Below are positions 15,349 through 22,740 of a stretch of 64,000 nt of DNA, in pieces. The stretch spans positions 1 to 64,000 of the forward strand of contig NZ_BAHE01000023.1 of the NCBI RefSeq assembly GCF_000298235.1, read 5' to 3'. The notes under the pieces are model-generated. The model was not told the DNA's origin. It was given only the letters and a program-made list of their open reading frames with translations, and ran no database searches. Position 1 is the stretch's first letter; the number at the start of each line of letters is the position of its first letter. A program made the position numbers and the translations under genes. Origin of the DNA: Gordonia namibiensis NBRC 108229. GTDB lineage: Bacteria > Actinomycetota > Actinomycetes > Mycobacteriales > Mycobacteriaceae.

Positions 15349-16839
15349 TCATCCGAGGGGCGCGGTGCGCCACCAGCCGTCGAGGATCTGCCGGCCGGAA
15401 TGGCCCGGCCACGTGGTGATCACCGTGAACGGCTCGCGCACCGGTTCGACGAAGTTGGTGACCACCCAGCCGTCGGCGAGGCTGTCGCGGCTCGACGATG
15501 CGGGGCCGTCCCGCCACTGGATCTTGTCACCCGGATAACCCTCGAGCGGTGCAGTGACGCTGTCCCGGGCGCCAGGGGTGGCGGTGTGCCAGACGACGTA
15601 GGTGACCTCCTCGGCGTCGGAGCAGGCGATGGCGTCGAGACCGTCGCGGAACATGGCCTGACAGGACGCATCCCGCCATCCCTGCTGATCGGGGGAGTCG
15701 GGCAGCAGTCGTGGGAAGGCATCGGCGATCGGTGCGACCGTCGACGGCCACGGCGGTGGCGCGTTGCGCGCGCCGAGGACGACCACCGCGCCCACACAGA
15801 CCGCGACCACGACGAGCGCCACCAGGACCGGTGCGATGTTCTGGCGTCGTCGCGCGGCAGCAGAACCGGAAGTCGGCCGGCCAGAACGGGACTCGACATC
15901 CCGGTGGTGACCCCCGGGGTGTGCGACGACGACCTCGGTCGGCCGATCGGGATGCCCGGCGGGGTGGAAGACCCGCGGTGCGGGATCGATGTTCTCGGTC
16001 GGTGGCTCCCCGTCGGTGTGGGTGAGGTGGAGAGCGAGGTCGGCGGCCCGGACGAACTCGGCGCAGGTCCGATACCGGTGATCGGGGTCCGGATCGAGAG
16101 CCCGTGCCAGGACAGAATGGAAAGCGGGTGAGACGTCGCCGGAAACACGGTGCCGGGCAACCGATGTGGTCCCGGTCAGGAGTTCGACGAGTGTGCGTCC
16201 GAGGGCGGCCACGTCGGAGTCCGGGTGCGGGGTGTCCTCTCCGGCGGCGGGTGGCGACAGGCCGAACCCGCGCAGCGTGACCGCACCCGGGTCGGTGATG
16301 TCGGATGCGGTGATCTCGGCGGCGGGATCTCGGCCGGTCGTGATCAGGATGTCGGCGGTGGTGACACCGCCGTGCACCAACCGTCGACGATGGGCGGCGT
16401 CGAGTGCCTCCCCGACCGCGGCCACGATCCGCACGGCCAGATCGATGTCGATGCCGTCGGGGTGGCGTCGGAGGAGTTCGGCCGCGTCGGTGGTGGGCAC
16501 CGGCACAGTGGCGACCCACAACCGGCCATCGGTGAGGCCGTGTCCGGCGATCCGGGCGATCGCGGGATTCCTGATGCCCGAGGCCAATTCATTGGAGTGG
16601 GCGAACCAGCTGCGGAACCGGGCATCGGCGGAACGCGCGGGGTCAACGACGGTGAGCACGACCGGGTCGGGTGCCGACCGACCCGGGGGAGTGGGAGTCG
16701 GCGGCACCGGGACCGCGCGACAGGTCGTGCCGAAGTCGGATCTCCGGAGCACCCACTCGATGCGATGCGCGGCGATGATCGACCCCGGAACGACCGAGCC
16801 GCGCACGGGCGAAGCGCCGCGGGTGACGTCGAAGGACAC
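15349..16839 (-). CDS. Membrane-anchored degenerate kinase with extracytoplasmic domain
   Basis: Residues 15-270 follow a Hanks-type kinase fold but lack key residues. The ATP-anchoring Lys is replaced (VVLTVVD), the catalytic loop reads HGGVTTAD instead of HRDLKPxN, and DFG is GFG. A low-complexity linker (270-330), one membrane helix (about 335-355) and an outside domain of about 140 residues with two Cys follow. This is the receptor-kinase layout of PknB-like proteins, but inactive. GGGAG lies 6 bases before the GTG at 16839. It converges on the cytosolic pseudokinase gene with only 12 bases between their stops and probably belongs to the same system. Confidence 0.8.
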   Translation of the reverse strand: MSFDVTRGASPVRGSVVPGSIIAAHRIEWVLRRSDFGTTCRAVPVPPTPTPPGRSAPDPVVLTVVDPARSADARFRSWFAHSNELASGIRNPAIARIAGHGLTDGRLWVATVPVPTTDAAELLRRHPDGIDIDLAVRIVAAVGEALDAAHRRRLVHGGVTTADILITTGRDPAAEITASDITDPGAVTLRGFGLSPPAAGEDTPHPDSDVAALGRTLVELLTGTTSVARHRVSGDVSPAFHSVLARALDPDPDHRYRTCAEFVRAADLALHLTHTDGEPPTENIDPAPRVFHPAGHPDRPTEVVVAHPGGHHRDVESRSGRPTSGSAAARRRQNIAPVLVALVVVAVCVGAVVVLGARNAPPPWPSTVAPIADAFPRLLPDSPDQQGWRDASCQAMFRDGLDAIACSDAEEVTYVVWHTATPGARDSVTAPLEGYPGDKIQWRDGPASSSRDSLADGWVVTNFVEPVREPFTVITTWPGHSGRQILDGWWRTAPLG

Positions 16840-16890
16840 GCTTGGCTCCCTGTGGTGTGAGAGCTCGGATTCTACCGGCCGCCCGCGGCG

Positions 16891-17205
16891 CTATTCGGTG
16901 TTCGACTCGAACAGCACGGGTGCGGAATTGAACAGCATCACGATGAAGAACACCAGCAGGAACCAGGCCCCGCCCTGCCACATCTGCCACCGTCCACCGG
17001 ATTTCCAGACCCGGTAGGCACGCACCAGCATCGCGATCGCGCCGATCAGTACGACGACAGGTGAGGCGATGACGAGGACGTTCTGCACCGAGTCCGACGC
17101 CCCGAGTCCGACGAGGAGGAGGCCGAGTCCCAACACGACGGTGATGGCGACGTGGATCACGATCGCACGAAAGTCGTTGGAGTTCTGTGGAGTCGGGGAG
17201 GTCAT
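16891..17205 (-). CDS. Small membrane protein of unknown function
   Basis: This 104-residue protein has a short polar start (MTSPTPQNSND) and three predicted membrane helices (about 15-37, 43-66 and 80-97). I do not recognise a family. It lies 51 bases upstream of the receptor-like pseudokinase gene on the same strand and could be co-transcribed with it. ATG 17205 is chosen over an upstream in-frame start that adds a poorly supported MACSVVVT extension. Confidence 0.65.
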   Translation of the reverse strand: MTSPTPQNSNDFRAIVIHVAITVVLGLGLLLVGLGASDSVQNVLVIASPVVVLIGAIAMLVRAYRVWKSGGRWQMWQGGAWFLLVFFIVMLFNSAPVLFESNTE

Positions 17206-17320
17206 GGTGACCACCACGCTACACGCCACGGCGTGAAGGACTTAGTGCTCATTGATGCCGCCGGTTCCCGGGAGCAGGATGGAGGTCGAGGACCCGGCCT
17301 CCATCAGGCGGTCGTGGCCA

Positions 17321-17345
17321 GAGGAGATGAGCCCAGAGGAGATGA
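17321..17345 (+). repeat. Duplicated GAGGAGATGA motif at the ribosome binding site
   Basis: GAGGAGATGA occurs at 17321-17330 and 17336-17345. The second copy provides the Shine-Dalgarno GAGGAG 9 bases before ATG 17351. Each copy also contains an in-frame ATG too close to its own GAGGAG to use it, which is why 17351 is taken as the start. Confidence 0.6.
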
Positions 17346-17350
17346 CCGAC

Positions 17351-18214
17351 ATGAACGCGATACTCGTCGGCGTGGACGGTTCGGACGCGGCCACCGGCGC
17401 GGTGCGATGGGCGGCCAAGGCCGCGGCGGCGGAAGGCCTCGACCTCAAGATCGTCGGCGCCTACGACGCGAGCACCAGCGACTACGCGCCCGGCCTGATC
17501 ATCCCGCAGGACGTCGTCGACGCCATCCGGCAGGACGCCTCGGATGCCGTACATGCCGCGAACGACGTCGCCAAGGCGGCAGCACCGAACGTCAGCGTGA
17601 CCACGTCGATCGTCGACGGCGACGCGGCGCGCGTGCTCCTCGAACTCGGCAAAGACGCCGCGATGATCGTGATCGGAACCCGCCGGCTGGGAAGTGTGAA
17701 GGGCCTGTTCCTCGGTTCGGTGAGCATCAACGTGGCGGCCCACGCACACGGCCGCGTGGCCGTCGTCGCCGCGGAGGGCTCCGACACCGGCCCGGTCGTG
17801 GTCGGCGTGGACGGTTCGCCGATCAGCGACGTGGCCGTCGCCGAGGCGTTCCGGCAGGCGTCGCTCCGCAACGCCCCGCTCGTCGCGGTCCACACCTGGA
17901 CCCCGCTCGACGCCGACGCCCTGCACGGGTACGGGATCGGGCACGACGAGGTCGAACGGATGACCCAGGACGCGGTCGAAGTGCTCGCCGAGCGGCTGGC
18001 CGGGTACGCGCAGGACTACCCGGACGTCCGGGTGGAACGCCGCGTACTGCCCGAGGAGCCGGCCAAGGCGCTGCTCGACGCGGCCGGAACCGATGCCCAG
18101 CTCGTCGTCGTGGGCAGCCGCGGACGCGGCGGATTCCGCGGACTCATGCTCGGCTCGACCAGCCAGAAGGTCATGCACAACGCCGAATGCCCGGTGCTGG
18201 TGGTGCGCAACTGA
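17351..18214 (+). CDS. Tandem-domain universal stress protein
   Basis: The 287-residue protein contains two Usp domains (about 1-140 and 150-287). Each begins with VGVDGS and ends with the nucleotide-binding pattern (GTRRLGSVKGLFLGSVS; GSRGRGGFRGLMLGSTS). In mycobacteria such ATP-binding tandem Usps are induced in hypoxia or stasis. Upstream, GGACTTA near 17238 resembles half of a DosR box, but the other half does not match. SoxR follows 25 bases later, transcribed separately or together. Confidence 0.92.
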   Translation: MNAILVGVDGSDAATGAVRWAAKAAAAEGLDLKIVGAYDASTSDYAPGLIIPQDVVDAIRQDASDAVHAANDVAKAAAPNVSVTTSIVDGDAARVLLELGKDAAMIVIGTRRLGSVKGLFLGSVSINVAAHAHGRVAVVAAEGSDTGPVVVGVDGSPISDVAVAEAFRQASLRNAPLVAVHTWTPLDADALHGYGIGHDEVERMTQDAVEVLAERLAGYAQDYPDVRVERRVLPEEPAKALLDAAGTDAQLVVVGSRGRGGFRGLMLGSTSQKVMHNAECPVLVVRN

Positions 18215-18227
18215 GCACTCCGGTGCC

Positions 18228-18233
18228 TACCAT
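18228..18233 (+). promoter_or_regulatory. -10-like box for a leaderless soxR mRNA
   Basis: TACCAT ends 6 bases before the soxR ATG at 18240. That spacing puts the transcript start on the start codon itself, and no Shine-Dalgarno is present. Leaderless mRNAs are common in this order. Confidence 0.4.
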
Positions 18234-18239
18234 CGACGC

Positions 18240-18686
18240 ATGACGCTGAAGAGACTCGAGCTCTCGGTCGGGGAGCTCGCGCAGCGGGCGGGCATCGCGC
18301 CGTCGGCGGTCCGGTTCTACGAGGAGCAGGGCCTGATCTTCAGCCGTCGGACAGCCGGCAACCAGCGGCGCTACCACCGGGCGATGTTGCGCCGGGTCGC
18401 GTTCATCCGGGCCTCGCAGGTCGCGGGCATCCCGCTGTCGGTGATCGGCGAGGTGCTCGCCGAACTCGGTGACCACGAATCCCCGTCGAAGTCGATGTGG
18501 GAGGCGGCGTCGAAGCGCTGGGTGGACGACATCAACCACCGCATCGCACTGCTGGAGAACATGCGCGACATGATGGGGTCGTGCGTCGGGTGCGGATGCC
18601 TGTCGCTCGGCGAATGCCACCTGCTGAACCCCGGAGACGAGTTGAACAAACTCGGTCCCGGTCCCCGTCGCCTCATGGGCGAGTGA
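18240..18686 (+). CDS. soxR: Redox-sensitive MerR-family activator SoxR
   Basis: The 148-residue protein has a MerR winged helix (GELAQRAGIAPSAVRFYEEQGLI), a dimerisation helix and the SoxR [2Fe-2S] ligand pattern CVGCGCLSLGEC near the C-terminus. In actinobacteria SoxR senses redox-cycling compounds and switches on small regulons of oxidoreductases or transporters rather than soxS. The downstream patatin-MFS genes are candidates, but no 18-bp SoxR box was identified by eye. Confidence 0.93.
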   Translation: MTLKRLELSVGELAQRAGIAPSAVRFYEEQGLIFSRRTAGNQRRYHRAMLRRVAFIRASQVAGIPLSVIGEVLAELGDHESPSKSMWEAASKRWVDDINHRIALLENMRDMMGSCVGCGCLSLGECHLLNPGDELNKLGPGPRRLMGE

Positions 18687-18724
18687 TCGGCGTCCCGCGA
18701 TCTCGGCGGGACAACCTGCGGCGG

Positions 18725-18730
18725 TAGGGT
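18725..18730 (+). promoter_or_regulatory. -10-like box for a leaderless patatin mRNA
   Basis: TAGGGT ends 6 bases before ATG 18737, with no Shine-Dalgarno between; this fits a leaderless transcript for the patatin gene and its operon. Confidence 0.4.
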
Positions 18731-18736
18731 TGCGGC

Positions 18737-19786
18737 ATGGCTCGACCGTCGCGCGTGGCGCTGGCTCTGGGAAGTGGCGGCGCTCGCGGGTACGCGCACA
18801 TCGGCGTGATCGCCGAGCTCGAGGCACGCGGATTCGAGATCGTCACCGTCGCGGGATCATCCATGGGTGCACTGGTCGGGGGCCTGTACTGCGCGGGCAA
18901 ACTCGACGACTACGTCGACTGGATCTCGGGCCTGTCCCAGCTCGACGTCGTGCGGCTGCTCGACGTCTCCCTCACCAAACCGGGGGTCATCGGTGCCGAA
19001 CGCATCCTCACCCGGGTGCGGGAGATCCTCGGCGACACCGTGATCGAGGACCTGCCGATCCCGTTCACGGCCATCGCCACCGACCTGTCCGCCGGTCGTG
19101 CGGTGTGGTTCCAGCGCGGCAATCTCGCCGACGCGTTGCGTGCGTCGATCGCGATCCCCGGAGTGATCAGCCCACACGAACACAAGGGGCGGCTCCTCGC
19201 CGACGGCGGCATCCTCGACCCGCTGCCCGTCGCGCCGACCTCGGGCGTCCCGAGTGACGTGACGATCGGCGTGATCGTCGGCTCCGACGGTGGGCCCGAG
19301 ACGGGTGCCAGTCGGCAGCCCAAAGCGAGAGGCCTGCTCCGACGCAACGTCGCGCCCATCCTCGACAACGAGTTCGTGCGCTCGGTGCGTGACCGCTTCG
19401 GCTCGGAGGCCGGCGACCTGGCGGGTTCGGAGTCCGCGAACACCCAGCAGGTGAGCACCGAGGCCGCCGCCGACGGCGCCGACCAGGTGGCTCCGGCTGC
19501 CGCCCCCCACGAGGAGGGCGCGGTCGTGGTCGACACCGCGGCGGTGTCGACGGACACCGCCGACGAGCCCCAGCGGATGGGTCGCGTCGAGGTGCTCAGC
19601 CGGTCGCTCGACATCATGCAGGATGCGCTCACCCGCTACCAGGTCGCCGGCTATCCGCCCGACGTCCTGATCCGGGTGCCTCGCCGCACGGTGCGCACCC
19701 TCGACTTCCACAAGGCCACCGAGATGATCGATCTCGGCCGCGAACTCACCGCGAAGGCCCTCGACGATCTGCCCGAGCTGCCATGA
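18737..19786 (+). CDS. Patatin-like phospholipase (RssA/NTE type)
   Basis: The N-terminal roughly 190 residues carry the patatin signatures: oxyanion loop LGSGGARGYAHIG, nucleophile elbow GSSMG and catalytic Asp in DGG (LLADGGILDPLP). This is a serine lipid acyl hydrolase with a Ser-Asp dyad. Residues about 218-280 form an acidic, alanine-rich, probably disordered insertion (SEAGDLAGSESAN and on) before a C-terminal helical segment. There is no signal peptide, so it acts in the cytosol or at the inner membrane face. Its stop overlaps the MFS gene (ATGA). Confidence 0.88.
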   Translation: MARPSRVALALGSGGARGYAHIGVIAELEARGFEIVTVAGSSMGALVGGLYCAGKLDDYVDWISGLSQLDVVRLLDVSLTKPGVIGAERILTRVREILGDTVIEDLPIPFTAIATDLSAGRAVWFQRGNLADALRASIAIPGVISPHEHKGRLLADGGILDPLPVAPTSGVPSDVTIGVIVGSDGGPETGASRQPKARGLLRRNVAPILDNEFVRSVRDRFGSEAGDLAGSESANTQQVSTEAAADGADQVAPAAAPHEEGAVVVDTAAVSTDTADEPQRMGRVEVLSRSLDIMQDALTRYQVAGYPPDVLIRVPRRTVRTLDFHKATEMIDLGRELTAKALDDLPELP

Positions 19787-21018
19787 GGCAGATCCCCCGC
19801 GGCATCTGGGTGCTGCTGTCGGCCAACGTCGTCATCGCACTCGGTTACGGCTTCATCGCGCCTGCCCTGCCGAGTTTCGCTCGCGCGTTCAACGTCTCGT
19901 TCACCGCGGCCACCGCGGTGGTGTCTGCTTTCGCGATCATGCGGCTGCTGTTCGCGCCCGCGGGCGGACGGCTCGTGTCGGTGTTCGGCGAACGGCGCAT
20001 CTACCTGACCGGGTTGCTCATCGTCGCGGCCAGCACGCTGGCTTGTGCCTTCGCACAGTCGTATTGGCAGCTGCTGGTGTTCCGCGGTCTGGGTGGCATC
20101 GGGTCGACGATGTTCAGCATCTCGGCGATGGCGTTGCTGATCCGGATGGCGCCCAGCGACATTCGCGGCCGGGTATCGGGCCTGTTCTCCGCGGGATTCC
20201 TGATCGGTTCCATCACCGGACCGCTGATCGGCGCCGCGCTGGTGGGCTTCGGTCTGCGCGTGCCGTTCGTCGTGTACGCCGTCGCCCTCCTGGTGGCGTC
20301 GGCGGTCGTGGCCACCCAGCTGCGCGAGGTCATCGCCCCGGACCAGGCCGAGGGGCCGACAGCCGGACTCATCGGCTTCCGTACCGCCCTGCGGGACAGC
20401 GCCTACCGGGCCATCCTCGCGTCGAACTTCACGCAGGGTTGGGCGTCGATGGGCGTGCGCGTGGCGGTGGTCCCGCTGTTCATCACCGAGGGGCTCGGTG
20501 CGGGCGCGGGGATGGCCGGGATCGTGCTGGCGGTCTACGCGGCGGGCAACGTCCTCGCGATCCTCGTCGCCGGCAGGCTCTCCGACCGGTTCGGTCGTCG
20601 GCCGATCATGCTGCCGGGCCTGACGATCACCGTCGTCGCCACCATCGCGCTCGGTTTCTCGCCCAACGTCCCCGTCGCGCTGGCATTGTCGGTGCTCGCG
20701 GGTGTCGGGTCCGGATTGTTCGCGCCCACCCATCAGGCCGCGCTGGCCGACGTCCTGGGCAACCGCCAGCAGGGTGGGTCGGCGCTCGCCGCGTTCGGCA
20801 TGTCCTCCGACCTCGGTGCGGTGACCGGGCCGGTGATCGTCGGGTTCGTGGCCGATCGGGTCGGCTTCGGTCCCGCGTTCGTGCTGACCGGTGTGGTCGC
20901 ATCGATTGCCCTGGTCACCTGGTTGTTCGCCCGGGAGACCGCGCCGGCGATCGTCGGTCAGGGTCCGACGTTGACCCACGATGAGGCGACCGATCGTGAC
21001 GGAACGAATTACGGTTGA
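19783..21018 (+). CDS. MFS drug/metabolite efflux transporter
   Basis: This 411-residue protein has twelve hydrophobic helices and MFS motifs, including the loop GRLSDRFGRRP between helices 8 and 9. Its pattern resembles TCR/Tet-type multidrug exporters. It is translationally coupled to the upstream patatin gene by an ATGA overlap and lies 3 bases before arginine deiminase. The substrate is unknown; coupling to a lipid hydrolase suggests export of a lipophilic compound (inference). Confidence 0.88.
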   Translation: MRQIPRGIWVLLSANVVIALGYGFIAPALPSFARAFNVSFTAATAVVSAFAIMRLLFAPAGGRLVSVFGERRIYLTGLLIVAASTLACAFAQSYWQLLVFRGLGGIGSTMFSISAMALLIRMAPSDIRGRVSGLFSAGFLIGSITGPLIGAALVGFGLRVPFVVYAVALLVASAVVATQLREVIAPDQAEGPTAGLIGFRTALRDSAYRAILASNFTQGWASMGVRVAVVPLFITEGLGAGAGMAGIVLAVYAAGNVLAILVAGRLSDRFGRRPIMLPGLTITVVATIALGFSPNVPVALALSVLAGVGSGLFAPTHQAALADVLGNRQQGGSALAAFGMSSDLGAVTGPVIVGFVADRVGFGPAFVLTGVVASIALVTWLFARETAPAIVGQGPTLTHDEATDRDGTNYG

Positions 21019-21021
21019 GCG

Positions 21022-22320
21022 ATGATGCGTGACGGGCAGCAGGATGCTGCACAGGGGTCAGACGCAGCAGGGTCTGGCGCAGCGGGGTCTGCCGCAACCG
21101 GGTGGGACTATGCGCTGGGAGCGAATTCCGAGGTCGGCACGCTGCGTGCGGTGATGCTGCACCGTCCCGGTGACGAATTGCGACGCCTCACGCCCCGCAA
21201 CAACGATCAACTGCTCTTCGACGGTCTGCCCTGGGTCGACCGTGCGCAGGAGGAACACGACGCGTTCGCCGCGGTGCTGCGGGATCGCGGGGTCGACGTC
21301 TACCTGCTCGGTGACCTGCTCACCGAGACGATCGCGCACAGCGGGGCCGCCCGCATCCAGGGCATCGCGGCGGCCGTCAGCGCACGCCGTCTGGGGACAC
21401 ACCTCGCCGAGGACCTCGCGAGGCACCTCCGCGGACTCGCGCCCGCGGATCTGTCGCACGTCCTGACGGCCGGGATGACGTTCGACGAACTGCCGATCAC
21501 GCCGTCCGCGGAGCGGTCGTCGCTGGTGCGCCGGATGCATCACGGCCCTGAGTTCGCCATCGAGCCGCTGCCGAATCTGCTGTTCACCCGCGACAGCTCG
21601 TTCTGGATCGGTTCGCGGTTCGCGATCACCTCCCTGGCACTCCACGCGCGGACACGCGAGACGTCGCTGACCGATCTCATCTACGCGCATCACCCCCGTT
21701 TCACCGGTGCCCGGCGCGCCTACGAGTCGCAGGTCGCGCCGGTCGAGGGCGGTGACGTGCTGCTCCTCGCGCCGGGTGTGGTGGCCGTCGGGGTGGGGGA
21801 GCGCACCACGCCGGCCGGTGCGGAAGCTCTGGCGCGCAGCCTCTTCGACGATCATCTCGCCCACACCGTGCTCGCCGTACCCATCGAACAGGCGCGGGCG
21901 TTCATGCACCTCGACACCGTGTGCACCATGGTCGACACCGATGCGGTGGTGATGTACCCCAACATCCGCGACCACATGTCGGCGTTCACCCTCGTCCACG
22001 ACCCGGACACCGACGCCGTACACGTCACCGGGGAGCGGCCGTTCGTCGAAGCGGCCGCCGAGGCAATGGGTATCGGCAAGCTCAGGGTGATCGACACCGG
22101 TCTCGACCCGGTGACCGCCGAGCGCGAGCAGTGGGACGACGGCAACAACACCCTCGCCCTGTCGCCGGGGGTCGTCGTGTCCTACAACCGCAACGTGGAA
22201 ACCAATCGTCGCCTGCGTGATTCGGGCATCGAGGTCATCGAGATCGAGGGCCGCGAACTCGGCTCGGGTCGTGGTGGGCCCCGGTGCATGTCGTGTCCGC
22301 TGGCGCGGGATCTGTTGTGA
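21022..22320 (+). CDS. arcA: Arginine deiminase
   Basis: The protein converts L-arginine to citrulline and ammonia, the first step of the ADI pathway. After a low-complexity N-terminus (residues 2-27), family blocks are clear: [25 protein letters not shown], the acidic [16 protein letters not shown] and the terminal catalytic Cys in [10 protein letters not shown]. Length is 432, against about 400-420 for the family. The extra length is a 15-bp tandem repeat at 21048-21107 encoding [14 protein letters not shown]-type sequence. No carbamate kinase or ornithine transcarbamylase gene lies nearby, so arginine may be used for nitrogen or acid resistance rather than ATP. Confidence 0.93.
   Translation: MMRDGQQDAAQGSDAAGSGAAGSAATGWDYALGANSEVGTLRAVMLHRPGDELRRLTPRNNDQLLFDGLPWVDRAQEEHDAFAAVLRDRGVDVYLLGDLLTETIAHSGAARIQGIAAAVSARRLGTHLAEDLARHLRGLAPADLSHVLTAGMTFDELPITPSAERSSLVRRMHHGPEFAIEPLPNLLFTRDSSFWIGSRFAITSLALHARTRETSLTDLIYAHHPRFTGARRAYESQVAPVEGGDVLLLAPGVVAVGVGERTTPAGAEALARSLFDDHLAHTVLAVPIEQARAFMHLDTVCTMVDTDAVVMYPNIRDHMSAFTLVHDPDTDAVHVTGERPFVEAAAEAMGIGKLRVIDTGLDPVTAEREQWDDGNNTLALSPGVVVSYNRNVETNRRLRDSGIEVIEIEGRELGSGRGGPRCMSCPLARDLL
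21048..21107 (+). repeat. 15-bp degenerate tandem repeat in the arcA 5' end
   Basis: Four units with 15-bp period (21048, 21063, 21078, 21093) resemble CGCAGCRGGGTCTGS and encode an Ala/Gly/Ser-rich leader of arginine deiminase. It looks like in-frame slippage in a dispensable N-terminus; the enzyme fold begins after it. Confidence 0.6.
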
Positions 22321-22330
22321 GGGGCCGACC

Positions 22331-22708
22331 ATGAGCTCATCGCTGTTGGACCATCTGACGGTGGACCCGGCATCCGACCGGCCACCCTTCGAGCAGGTGC
22401 GGCTCCGGGTCATCGAACTGATCGCCGACGGCACGCTGCTCACCGGTGATCGCCTGCCCACCGTCCGGGCACTCGCCGCCCACCTCGACCTCGCCCCCAA
22501 CACGGTGGCGAAGACCTACCGCGAACTCGAGGCGGCCGGCGTCATCGAGACGCGCGGACGGTCGGGTTCGTTCGTCAAGGCGGGTCGGCACGATGCGCAC
22601 GACGCCGGCTTCACCGCTGCGTCGACCTACGTCGAGACCGCCCGTGACCTGGGTCTCGACGACGAAACGATCGTCGCTCTGGTGCAGCGCGCAGTGCGCG
22701 CGACTTGA
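22331..22708 (+). CDS. GntR-family (YtrA-type) regulator
   Basis: The 125-residue protein contains a GntR winged helix (PPFEQVRLRVIELIADGTLLTGDRLPTVRALA, recognition helix in LDLAPNTVAKTYREL) and only a short C-terminal helical tail. This is the YtrA subgroup, which usually represses adjacent transporter genes. It begins 10 bases after arcA and sits just before a BCCT transporter, likely regulating one or both. Confidence 0.88.
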   Translation: MSSSLLDHLTVDPASDRPPFEQVRLRVIELIADGTLLTGDRLPTVRALAAHLDLAPNTVAKTYRELEAAGVIETRGRSGSFVKAGRHDAHDAGFTAASTYVETARDLGLDDETIVALVQRAVRAT

Positions 22709-22740
22709 AATAGCGGCACCGACGTTGCTTTGGTGGACTC

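Noticed and set aside
17232-17251. DosR-type box upstream of the universal stress gene
   Set aside because: Only GGACTTA matches one half-site; the other half diverges from the 20-bp consensus.
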